A stretch of DNA of 46,994 bases from Actinomycetes bacterium (GTDB lineage: Bacteria > Actinomycetota > Actinomycetes > JAHEKZ01). This document shows, one piece after another, positions 1-6,950 of the stretch (within the stretch, counting starts at the first letter, position 1; each line of letters begins with the position of its first letter). Both the position numbers and the translations under genes were made by a program. The DNA lies in NCBI GenBank assembly GCA_027118455.1, contig JAJAYZ010000052.1:1-46994 (forward strand). Reading direction: 5' to 3'. The notes below the pieces were generated by a model, which worked only from the letters and a program-made list of their open reading frames with translations, was not told where the DNA came from and did not search any database.

Positions 1-131
1 CACCGTCGAGCGCGGATTCAACCGCCTCAAACAATGGCTGAGGCATCGCGACCCGCTACGACAAGTACGCCACCGCCTACTTCGGTGGCGTCCTTCTCGC
101 AGCCCTGACCACCTACCACCGAACCCATTGA
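1..131 (+). pseudogene. 3' fragment of IS5-type DDE transposase, frameshifted
   Basis: The window opens inside a transposase gene. Bases 2-43 read TVERGFNRLKQW, which holds the terminal glutamate of the DDE triad in the E-(6)-K signature usual for IS5-group transposases. The homologous continuation GIATRYDKYATAYFGG lies in the next frame, bases 42-131, ending at TGA 129-131. The reading frame therefore shifts near base 40: removing one base of the TGAGG stretch would rejoin the two halves. The rest of the gene lies outside the window, so whether the whole element is dead cannot be judged. The 160 bases that follow hold no gene, and I could not fix the terminal inverted repeat. Confidence 0.75.
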
Positions 132-291
132 GCCGACACGCTCTAGCCCTCTTGGCGCGGTGCGGCTCCAACCCGGTGACATAATCCGAGTGGCCCCCGA
201 AAATGTCGGCAGCTACTCGGACGGGATTGAGAGTTCGGACTTCGGGTAGTGGAGGTCTGACGAGTAGCCACATCCCGAGCGTGCGAACCGG

Positions 292-1074
292 TCAATCTTG
301 ATACCCGGGTGCGACGCGTTCCAGGAGTCGAAGCAGAGCGGACCACGCCAAACCCATCGCCTCAGGGTCGCCGTAGTCGCCGATAACGGTCCCCTCGTAC
401 TGCCTCGCGGTGTACTCGCACACCTCAGCTGCGGGAAGTCGAAGTCTTCCGGCTGCGGCTGCCGCGATCTGAATCTCGCACGACTTGTCGAGGTAGAACA
501 TCCGTAGGAATGCCTGGGCTGCCGTTGAGCCAACGGTGAGTAGCCCGTGGTTTCGAAGAATCAGGGCGTTGGTGTCGCCGAGGTCAGCTGCCAGGCGTTT
601 TTGCTCATCGAGGTTGAGGGCGATGCCTTCGTAGTCGTGGTAGCTGACGCGGTTGTAGAACTCCAGGGACATCTGGTTGACGGGGAGTAGCCCTTCTTCG
701 AGAGCTGCGACGGCACATCCAGCACGCGAGTGGGTGTGAAGAACGCACAGCGCGTCCTCGCGGGCGCGGTGGATCGCTGAGTGAATGACGAAACCTGCGG
801 GATTGACCCGCGCCTCGGGGGCGTCAACTGGCCGGCCATCAAGATCCACACGTACCAAGGATGAGGCAGTGATTTCCTCGAAGAGGAGTCCGTAGGGGTT
901 GATCAGGAAATGGTGCTCGGGTCCCGGAATCCGTAACGAGATATGGGTGAAGATGAGATCGGTCATGCGGAAGTGGGCAACCAGGCGGTACACAGCTGCC
1001 AAGTCGCGACGCAGCTGCTGCTCATCTGACCCAGTGGACGTACTGGTTCGCCAATCAGGGTTCGTGATGGTCAT
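292..1074 (-). CDS. Class II aldolase/adducin family protein
   Basis: A 260-residue cytoplasmic protein of the class II aldolase/adducin family (fuculose-phosphate aldolase, ribulose-phosphate epimerase and relatives), which use a divalent metal to cleave or epimerise phosphorylated sugars. The metal-binding HTH pair is visible in VLHTHSRAG (about residue 113) and the third histidine in RNHGLLTVG (about residue 174). Length is normal for the family. The substrate cannot be assigned: some members of this subfamily accompany transporters and lack a classical sugar-phosphate aldolase role. It is divergent from the polyamine-type ABC operon starting at 1218, and the shared 143-base gap holds an inverted repeat, so co-regulation is plausible. 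The ATG at 1074 has no strong ribosome site, so the start is less certain than the frame. Confidence 0.85.
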   Translation of the reverse strand: MTITNPDWRTSTSTGSDEQQLRRDLAAVYRLVAHFRMTDLIFTHISLRIPGPEHHFLINPYGLLFEEITASSLVRVDLDGRPVDAPEARVNPAGFVIHSAIHRAREDALCVLHTHSRAGCAVAALEEGLLPVNQMSLEFYNRVSYHDYEGIALNLDEQKRLAADLGDTNALILRNHGLLTVGSTAAQAFLRMFYLDKSCEIQIAAAAAGRLRLPAAEVCEYTARQYEGTVIGDYGDPEAMGLAWSALLRLLERVAPGYQD

Positions 1075-1085
1075 GGCGTCATCGT

Positions 1086-1099
1086 GCGCTAGCGAGCGC
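1086..1099. promoter_or_regulatory. Inverted repeat between divergent aldolase and ABC operon
   Basis: GCGCT-AGCG-AGCGC is a perfect inverted repeat with 5-base arms in the only intergenic space between the divergent aldolase and transporter genes. An operator role is inferred from position alone. Arms this short can arise by chance in GC-rich DNA. Confidence 0.3.
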
Positions 1100-1217
1100 C
1101 TATCTGCAATGGGGGATCACCGAACGCAGAGCGACACGAGGTCACCTTTCGGCCATGGCCATTGACATCGGATTCCTGCGAGGAGTAGGCAGGGGCAAGT
1201 CAACCAGAGGGGACGCC

Positions 1218-2381
1218 GTGAACGGACCGATCGAGAACGCACTCAGCCGCCGTAACTTCCTTGGAGGGGCGGTGATGCTGGGTGGTGCGACCATCTTGAC
1301 CGGTTGCGGAAGCCCGGCCGTCGAAGAAACACCCGGAGCGGGGGCGTCTAGGCAGCCGATCGAGCAAGAGCCGGGTGAGCTCTCGATCATGGAGTGGGGA
1401 GGCTACGAAGCCGGGGGAACGAAGGCGCAGGCCTACGGTCTCGTCGCGGGTACGGACTACACGGACAAGTACGGTGGTAACTCGATTAGTTATACCTACA
1501 TCAACAACGACGACCAGGCGCTGCAGAAGGCCACGGCGAGCAACACCTTCGATCTTATGCACCCATGTGTCGAGGACCTTCCGGACTACGTCTCAAGGGG
1601 ACTCGTCCAGCCCTTCGACCCAGAGTTGCTCGCGAGCTTCGGTGAGCTCAATCCTTTCCTGCTCGAGGCGGGACAGGTCGATGGTAAGCAGTACATGATC
1701 CCGTGGGACTGGGGCTACGGCAGCCTGCTTTACCGCAAGGACCTGGTGGATGAGGCCGACGCCACAGGCTGGGAGTTGGCTTGGAACGAGAAGTACGCTG
1801 ACAAGATCTCGCTCTGGGGCGGCGCCTCGACCAACTTTGAGATCGCCGGACTGCTCCTGGGCTTCCCGGACATCGACGACCCGAGCCCAGATGAAATCGA
1901 GCAAGCTAAGCAAAAGTTGATCGAGCAGAAACCGCTCAACAAGTTCTACTGGGATAACGAGTACGGCCAGATGAGACCGGCCTTTCGGTCGGGCACCATC
2001 GATATCACTTACTCGTGGCAGGCCGCTTACGCGTCATTCGCAGACAAGGGAATGGACGTCGGATACATGCAGCCATCTCAGGGACGGTTGTCGTGGCTCT
2101 GCGGGTTCCTCCTCGGATCGACAACCGAGAACTACTACCACGCCCACGATTACGTGGAGTCGTTCATCAACCGCAAGGCCTCCGAGGACCTGGTCAACCT
2201 TTACTCGTACGGGGCAGCCAACACGGCGATCGACATCAACAAGATTGAGAACCAGGCACTGGTCGACTCACTGAAACTCGATGATCCAATGGCGATCTCG
2301 GGCGACGACGTCCACCTTCAGAAGTGGATGCCGAACTCGGCGGCCATAGACACCGCCTGGCAGGAGGTTGTGGCCTCCTGA
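1218..2381 (+). CDS. Polyamine-type ABC transporter substrate-binding lipoprotein
   Basis: Extracytoplasmic binding protein of the PotD/PotF (spermidine/putrescine) class, 387 residues from GTG 1218. The GTG start, preceded by AGAGGGGA at 1206-1213, is preferred over ATG 1155 because it puts the twin-arginine motif SRRNFLGG near residue 10, followed by a hydrophobic stretch and the lipobox LTGC. It should thus be a Tat-exported lipoprotein. The mature part shows the PotD-like pattern (IMEWGGYEAGG, YGSLLYRKDLV, DITYSWQAAYA). The substrate is not proven: this class also takes up other amines, opines and small organics. First gene of a tight operon with two permeases, an ATPase and a lipoprotein. 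Confidence 0.85.
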   Translation: MNGPIENALSRRNFLGGAVMLGGATILTGCGSPAVEETPGAGASRQPIEQEPGELSIMEWGGYEAGGTKAQAYGLVAGTDYTDKYGGNSISYTYINNDDQALQKATASNTFDLMHPCVEDLPDYVSRGLVQPFDPELLASFGELNPFLLEAGQVDGKQYMIPWDWGYGSLLYRKDLVDEADATGWELAWNEKYADKISLWGGASTNFEIAGLLLGFPDIDDPSPDEIEQAKQKLIEQKPLNKFYWDNEYGQMRPAFRSGTIDITYSWQAAYASFADKGMDVGYMQPSQGRLSWLCGFLLGSTTENYYHAHDYVESFINRKASEDLVNLYSYGAANTAIDINKIENQALVDSLKLDDPMAISGDDVHLQKWMPNSAAIDTAWQEVVAS

Positions 2382-2383
2382 AC

Positions 2384-3307
2384 GTGCAGGAAGCGACCCT
2401 TGAGCGGTCGGTGAGCAAGCCGGCGGGCCGGCGGTGGCGTCCAGGGCGTGGATATCTCGTGCTTCCCCCGCTTCTGTTCGTCGCTCTGCTGATCTTCGCC
2501 CCGATTATCTACATCGCACTGTTCAGTGTTGGCCTGCGATCGAACATCCCTGGCACCGAGGTCGCCTTCTCGCTCGACAACTGGGACGGGTTCCTCTTTG
2601 GCGAAAACAACCCGTTCCGGGCGCGATTCTTCTACTCGATGCGAGTCGCGCTGCTGGTGTCGCTTGTGACAACAGCAGCGGCCTACCCCCTTGCCTACTT
2701 CCTCTCCTTCGTCGCGCGGCAACGCCGGTATACGCTTCTCTTACTCCTGCTTGCTCCGTTCTTCACCAGCTATCTGCTCCGGGTACTGGCATGGCAAATC
2801 ATGCTGAACGACGAGGGAGTGGTGACCTGGGCAGCGCGGGCGATCGGCTTGATCGCAGATGACGGAAACATTTCGTGGCTCATCTACTCGACGTTCTCGG
2901 TTTCGCTGGTGCTCTTCTATACCTGGGTCCCATTTGTGACCCTGCCGATCTTTGCCGTCCTCGAGAACATGGACCACCGCCTTGTAGAGGCGGCCCAGGA
3001 CCTTGGCGCCAGCAGGTGGACGACCTTCTGGCGAGTCACCTTCCCACTCAGTCTGCCCGGTGTCATCGCAGGCTTCGTCTTCGTGATGATACCGACGACC
3101 GGTGAGTTCATCACGCCTCTCTTCGTGGGTGGAGCCGACAACCAGCTCTTCGGCAACTCGATCCAGGCCTTCTTCGGAACGACGAACTGGAACCTAGGGT
3201 CGGTGCTCGCGATGGCCCTGATCATCACCGTTGTCATTCTCATGTTGATCTTCGGCCGCTTCCTCAACACCGACCTCAGGGCAGCACCAGGAGGTGATGA
3301 GAAATGA
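2384..3307 (+). CDS. Polyamine-type ABC permease, PotB-like
   Basis: Inner-membrane permease, about 307 residues, with six or so hydrophobic segments. The conserved cytoplasmic EAA loop EAAQDLGASRWTTFWRV couples to the ATPase. The open frame extends upstream to 2324, but that part overlaps the binding-protein gene and is not membrane-like. GTG 2384, three bases after the upstream stop, is the likely start; GTG 2411 is an alternative that also leaves all membrane segments intact. The stop overlaps the next gene's ATG by four bases (ATGA), so translation is probably coupled. Pairs with the PotC-like permease to form the channel. Confidence 0.85.
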   Translation: MQEATLERSVSKPAGRRWRPGRGYLVLPPLLFVALLIFAPIIYIALFSVGLRSNIPGTEVAFSLDNWDGFLFGENNPFRARFFYSMRVALLVSLVTTAAAYPLAYFLSFVARQRRYTLLLLLLAPFFTSYLLRVLAWQIMLNDEGVVTWAARAIGLIADDGNISWLIYSTFSVSLVLFYTWVPFVTLPIFAVLENMDHRLVEAAQDLGASRWTTFWRVTFPLSLPGVIAGFVFVMIPTTGEFITPLFVGGADNQLFGNSIQAFFGTTNWNLGSVLAMALIITVVILMLIFGRFLNTDLRAAPGGDEK

Positions 3308-4179
3308 AGACGAGTGGAGCTGTCGGGAAGGTACTTCTGTCGGTCTACTTCGTGCTCTTCATGGTCTTCTTGTTGGCACCACTGGTCGTATTGGTTGTTT
3401 TCGCTTTTGATGACAGCACCACCGCAACGCTGCCTCTAGAGGGCTGGACCACTCACTGGTTCTCTGAGGCCTTCACTAACGGACAGCTCACCAACGCTCT
3501 GGTTCGGAGTGCGACGATCGCCGCTGTAGCTGCGGTCATCGCCACAGCACTGGGTCTGATGGCCTCGGTTGGCCTTACCTCGGACCGCCTGCGCCTACGG
3601 TCCCTAACGGTAGCGTCGCTGATGCTTCCTCTTGTGGTTCCCTACATCTCACTTGCGGTTGGTCTCGTCATCCTGTTGCAGGCGATTGCGGTGCAGACGT
3701 CGTTGACCGCAGTGGTTCTTGGGCACGTGGTGATCGCTTTGCCCTTTGCGATCCTCGTCCTACTCCCTCGGTTGCGCACCCTCGATCCGTCAATGAACGA
3801 GGCGGCGCGCGATCTGGGCGCAGGGGACCTAACTGCCTTTCGTCTGATCACCCTGCCTCTCCTTGGCCCTGCCCTGGTATCCAGCTTCCTCATTAGTTTC
3901 GTGACCTCGTTCGACGAGTTTGCCATCGCCTCGTTCCTTGCTCCGGCTGGTCAGCCGACGTATCCGGTGTTCCTGTACGCCAGCTCGCGCACGCCTGCGC
4001 TCCTGCCACAGGTCATCGCTATCGGTACGTTGGTGATTGCGCTGTCGATGGCGCTGGTGCTGGTGGCAGAAGGCGGCAGGCGATGGGCCGAGAAGCGCCT
4101 AGTCGGGGATCAGGAGTTCGACGATGAGGTCTCTGAGGATAATCTCGCTGAAGTACTTGTGATATCGGGGAAGTCATGA
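3304..4179 (+). CDS. Polyamine-type ABC permease, PotC-like
   Basis: Second membrane subunit of the same importer, 291 residues, with about six transmembrane helices. The EAA loop is EAARDLGAGDLTAFRLI, followed by the hydrophobic stretch and TSFDEF typical of PotC-type proteins. It starts at an ATG overlapping the stop of the first permease and ends 52 bases before the ATPase. The C-terminal 25 residues are acidic and hydrophilic (DQEFDDEVSEDNLAEV) and extend past the usual end of the family. Length otherwise fits PotC/PotI proteins. Confidence 0.86.
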   Translation: MKTSGAVGKVLLSVYFVLFMVFLLAPLVVLVVFAFDDSTTATLPLEGWTTHWFSEAFTNGQLTNALVRSATIAAVAAVIATALGLMASVGLTSDRLRLRSLTVASLMLPLVVPYISLAVGLVILLQAIAVQTSLTAVVLGHVVIALPFAILVLLPRLRTLDPSMNEAARDLGAGDLTAFRLITLPLLGPALVSSFLISFVTSFDEFAIASFLAPAGQPTYPVFLYASSRTPALLPQVIAIGTLVIALSMALVLVAEGGRRWAEKRLVGDQEFDDEVSEDNLAEVLVISGKS

Positions 4180-4231
4180 CGAGGCTTGTCCATGAGTGTG
4201 GAGCCGTGCAGCGCGAGAGAGAGGAGGGGAC

Positions 4232-5362
4232 ATGGCCGGAGGACAGGTAGAGCTCGTTGGCCTGACCAAGCGGTTTGGCGCCTTCACCGCTGTTGATGGC
4301 ATCGACCTGGACATCCCAGCCGGTGAGTTCTTCTCGCTCCTGGGCCCGTCTGGCTGTGGTAAGACGACGACACTGCGCATGGTGGCTGGGTTCGAAGAGC
4401 CCGATGGAGGAGAGGTCCGCCTCGATGGCCACGACATGTCGCGAACGCCGCCAGCGAAACGTCCGGTCAACACGGTGTTCCAGAGTTATGCGCTCTTTCC
4501 GCACCTGCGTATCAGTGACAACGTGGCCTTCGGTCTGCGACGTCAAAAGGTGTCCCGCGGCGAGGTGCGGAGCCGGGTCAGTGAGGCCCTCGAACTGGTG
4601 CAGTTGAGTCAGTACGCCAACCGGAAGCCGAACCAGCTCTCGGGCGGGCAGCAGCAGCGGGTGGCCCTGGCGCGCGCGCTCGTGCTCAAACCCTCAGTGC
4701 TGCTCCTTGACGAACCCCTGGGTGCGCTGGACGCCAAGTTGCGGCGGCAACTGCAGGTTGAGCTGAAGCAGCTTCAGGAACAGGTAGGGATCACATTCCT
4801 GTACGTCACGCACGATCAAGAAGAGGCGCTCACCATGAGCGATCGGATTGCAGTGATGAACTCTGGTCGAGTCGAGCAGGCGGGCCGTCCGCGCGACATG
4901 TACGAGGAGCCAGAGACGGCATACGTCGCCGACTTCCTTGGCGTCTCCAACCTGATGCAGGCGAAGATCACCGAGGCTCCAGGGTCAGGCGCGGCCGTGC
5001 ACCTGGGTGATGACTTCACTCTGACCGCTGGTGCCGGAGACCTCACACTTCGTGGTGAGGCGACAGTCACGATCCGCCCTGAGCGTGTGGTCCTGGAGCG
5101 CGCAGGAACGACTGGCCCCAATCGCGTGCCCGGTATGGTGATGCGCACGGTCTACCTCGGGGCCTCTCAGCAGGTTCATGTGCAGATGGCGTCCGACCAG
5201 ACACTCACGGCGCTGGCCTCGCATCAGGGTGACGAACCCGTGGGTGAGCTGCCTCCGGGCACCGCCGTGACGTGTTACCTGCCTGCCTCAGCGGTACGAG
5301 TCCTGCGCCCATCGGTGGTGCCTCATGCCGTGCCATCAGAGTCTGCTGCCGCGACTACGTGA
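4232..5362 (+). CDS. Polyamine-type ABC transporter ATPase, PotA-like
   Basis: Nucleotide-binding subunit energising the importer, 376 residues. Walker A is GPSGCGKTT, the signature LSGGQQQR, and Walker B with D-loop [12 protein letters not shown]; the H-loop is [11 protein letters not shown]-terminal TOBE region of about 120 residues ([10 protein letters not shown]) matches PotA-like ATPases. ATG 4232 is chosen over 4196 because GAGAGGAGGGG lies directly upstream and the protein then begins [16 protein letters not shown], the normal N-terminus. The TGA overlaps the GTG of the lipoprotein gene, so the two are translationally coupled. Confidence 0.9.
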   Translation: MAGGQVELVGLTKRFGAFTAVDGIDLDIPAGEFFSLLGPSGCGKTTTLRMVAGFEEPDGGEVRLDGHDMSRTPPAKRPVNTVFQSYALFPHLRISDNVAFGLRRQKVSRGEVRSRVSEALELVQLSQYANRKPNQLSGGQQQRVALARALVLKPSVLLLDEPLGALDAKLRRQLQVELKQLQEQVGITFLYVTHDQEEALTMSDRIAVMNSGRVEQAGRPRDMYEEPETAYVADFLGVSNLMQAKITEAPGSGAAVHLGDDFTLTAGAGDLTLRGEATVTIRPERVVLERAGTTGPNRVPGMVMRTVYLGASQQVHVQMASDQTLTALASHQGDEPVGELPPGTAVTCYLPASAVRVLRPSVVPHAVPSESAAATT

Positions 5363-5991
5363 GCCCGCGGGTTCGCTCTCACGCTGTGGCAGTCGCTGTT
5401 TGCGTCGGTGTGCTTGCGCTGCTCCCCGGTTGTGAGCGCGAACAACCGGAGGAGCCTGAGCAGGCCAACATCGCCGAGGCGGCGCTCAGCCCAGGTGAGC
5501 GACAGGATGTAGCGGCCCTGGCTGTCAGTGCGGAGCAGCTGCCACCGCTGCGAAGGACCACAGATCAGCTCTCGCGCGATGATGTCGTGGCTCAAGCAGC
5601 CCTTCCCGACCTGGAGCAGACGCTCGACGCCGCCGGGTTCAGGGGGGGCGTGAAGGTCGAGTACCGGGGCGTTTCCCCGCGACTCACCGGTGTGGAAAGC
5701 CAGGTCCTTGCTTTCTCGTCACAGGAGGGGGCCGCGAAGTTCAGCAAGTACCTGGCTCAGCATGCAGCCGCCTTCTTCGGTGATCCCATCGAGGTCCAAC
5801 CCATCGTCGTCGGTGACCTAGCTGGGTGGCGTATCGATCCTCCAGTATGCGACTGCGCTGGGGCTCAACCTCTTAGCGCTGGCGCTGTGCATGTGGGGGC
5901 CAACGTCGTCGTTCTCCAAATCACTGGACCGAAAGCAGATCCCAAGATGGTGCAGGGACTTCTGTCGGCGTCGCTGCACACCAACCCGTAA
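5359..5991 (+). CDS. Small lipoprotein of unknown function, end of the ABC operon
   Basis: About 210 residues from GTG 5359, which overlaps the ATPase stop as GTGA. The N-terminus [10 protein letters not shown] precedes a hydrophobic stretch and the lipobox LALLPGC, so the mature protein should be a lipid-anchored exported protein. The open frame reaches back to 5272, but that part lies inside the ATPase gene. No domain recognised. Visible features: a charged linker rich in E and P after the cysteine, a CDC motif near residue 170, and mixed hydrophobic/charged sequence consistent with a small alpha/beta fold. Translational coupling to the importer suggests a linked role, such as an accessory or sensing lipoprotein; that is inference only. 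Confidence 0.7.
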   Translation: MSPRVRSHAVAVAVCVGVLALLPGCEREQPEEPEQANIAEAALSPGERQDVAALAVSAEQLPPLRRTTDQLSRDDVVAQAALPDLEQTLDAAGFRGGVKVEYRGVSPRLTGVESQVLAFSSQEGAAKFSKYLAQHAAAFFGDPIEVQPIVVGDLAGWRIDPPVCDCAGAQPLSAGAVHVGANVVVLQITGPKADPKMVQGLLSASLHTNP

Positions 5992-6014
5992 CCAGCGGCG
6001 ATGAGAACCTGGGA

Positions 6015-6902
6015 TCAGGTGATCGAAGCCTGGTAAATACTTTCGATCGACGATCCCAACATGGCGTTGAACTCGTCGTCGCTCTGCTGAGCGGAAAGGC
6101 CTTCAGTCAGTGCCCGCGAGAAACTAGCAATCACTTCGTGGTTCTGGGCCAGCATCGTGTTGGCATCATCACGGGAGTAGCCACCGGACAATGCCACGAC
6201 ACGCACCACCTGGGGATGGGCGACGAGGTCGCTGTAGAAGCCAGGAGTGCTAGGCAGTGTGAGCTTCAGCATGACGTTGTGGTCGTCAGTCAACTGGTCG
6301 AGTTGCGCGGTGAGCGCTGCCTTGAGCAGCACCTCGGCCGCTTCCTTCTGCGGGCTGTGGATGTCGACCTCTGGCTCGATGATCGGAACGAGGTCGGCTC
6401 CGATGATGCGCCGGCCAATCTCGAACTGCTGGTCGACGATGGAGGCGACACCGTCAGCGTCGGCCAACTTGATCACCGATCGCATCTTGGTGCCAAAGAC
6501 CCCGTGTGAGGCTGACTTCGCGAGCAGGTCGTCGAGATCTGGGATCGGCTTCATGAGCTGAACGCCGTTGGCCTGGTCTGCGAGCCCTTTGTCGACCTTG
6601 ATGAAGGGGACGACGCCCTTCTTGTTCCAGAGATACTCCGCCGACCCCATTCCTTCGACCTGACGATCCATCGTCATCTCGAAGAGGATGGCACCGAGTA
6701 CACGTTCGCCGGAGAAGGCCGGGCTCGTCATGATGCGACTGCGCATCTGGTGCATGAGGTCGAACATCGCCGCGTCACCGGAGTACGCCGACGTCTGGAT
6801 GCCGTAGAGCCCAAGTGCCTTGGGCGTGCTGCCACCGCTCTGGTCGAGTGCGGCGATGAAGCCGTTCCCGCTCTTCATCCTTTGCAGCATTTGGTCGTTC
6901 AC
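6015..6902 (-). CDS. fda: Class I fructose-bisphosphate aldolase (bacterial type)
   Basis: A 295-residue cytoplasmic enzyme that cleaves fructose 1,6-bisphosphate to dihydroxyacetone phosphate and glyceraldehyde 3-phosphate through a Schiff base. The family signature FIAALDQSGGSTPKAL is at residues 15-30, with FIKVDKGL, VPIIEPEVD and MLKLTLPS blocks matching short class I aldolases. Start is GTG 6902 with AGGAGG seven bases upstream. It follows the phytase gene on the same strand by only 48 bases, so the two may share a transcript. Activity on tagatose bisphosphate, relevant to the sugar operon at 25-33 kb, is conceivable but not shown by sequence. Confidence 0.9.
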   Translation of the reverse strand: MNDQMLQRMKSGNGFIAALDQSGGSTPKALGLYGIQTSAYSGDAAMFDLMHQMRSRIMTSPAFSGERVLGAILFEMTMDRQVEGMGSAEYLWNKKGVVPFIKVDKGLADQANGVQLMKPIPDLDDLLAKSASHGVFGTKMRSVIKLADADGVASIVDQQFEIGRRIIGADLVPIIEPEVDIHSPQKEAAEVLLKAALTAQLDQLTDDHNVMLKLTLPSTPGFYSDLVAHPQVVRVVALSGGYSRDDANTMLAQNHEVIASFSRALTEGLSAQQSDDEFNAMLGSSIESIYQASIT

Positions 6903-6950
6903 CGTCGGCCTCCTGTGATGCTCGTGGTCGTATGCACGCCTCCGGCGACT

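Noticed and set aside
5992..6014. Intrinsic terminator between the convergent lipoprotein and aldolase genes
   Set aside because: Only a four-base stem (CCTG-GGAT-CAGG) nearby and no T-tract; too weak to list.
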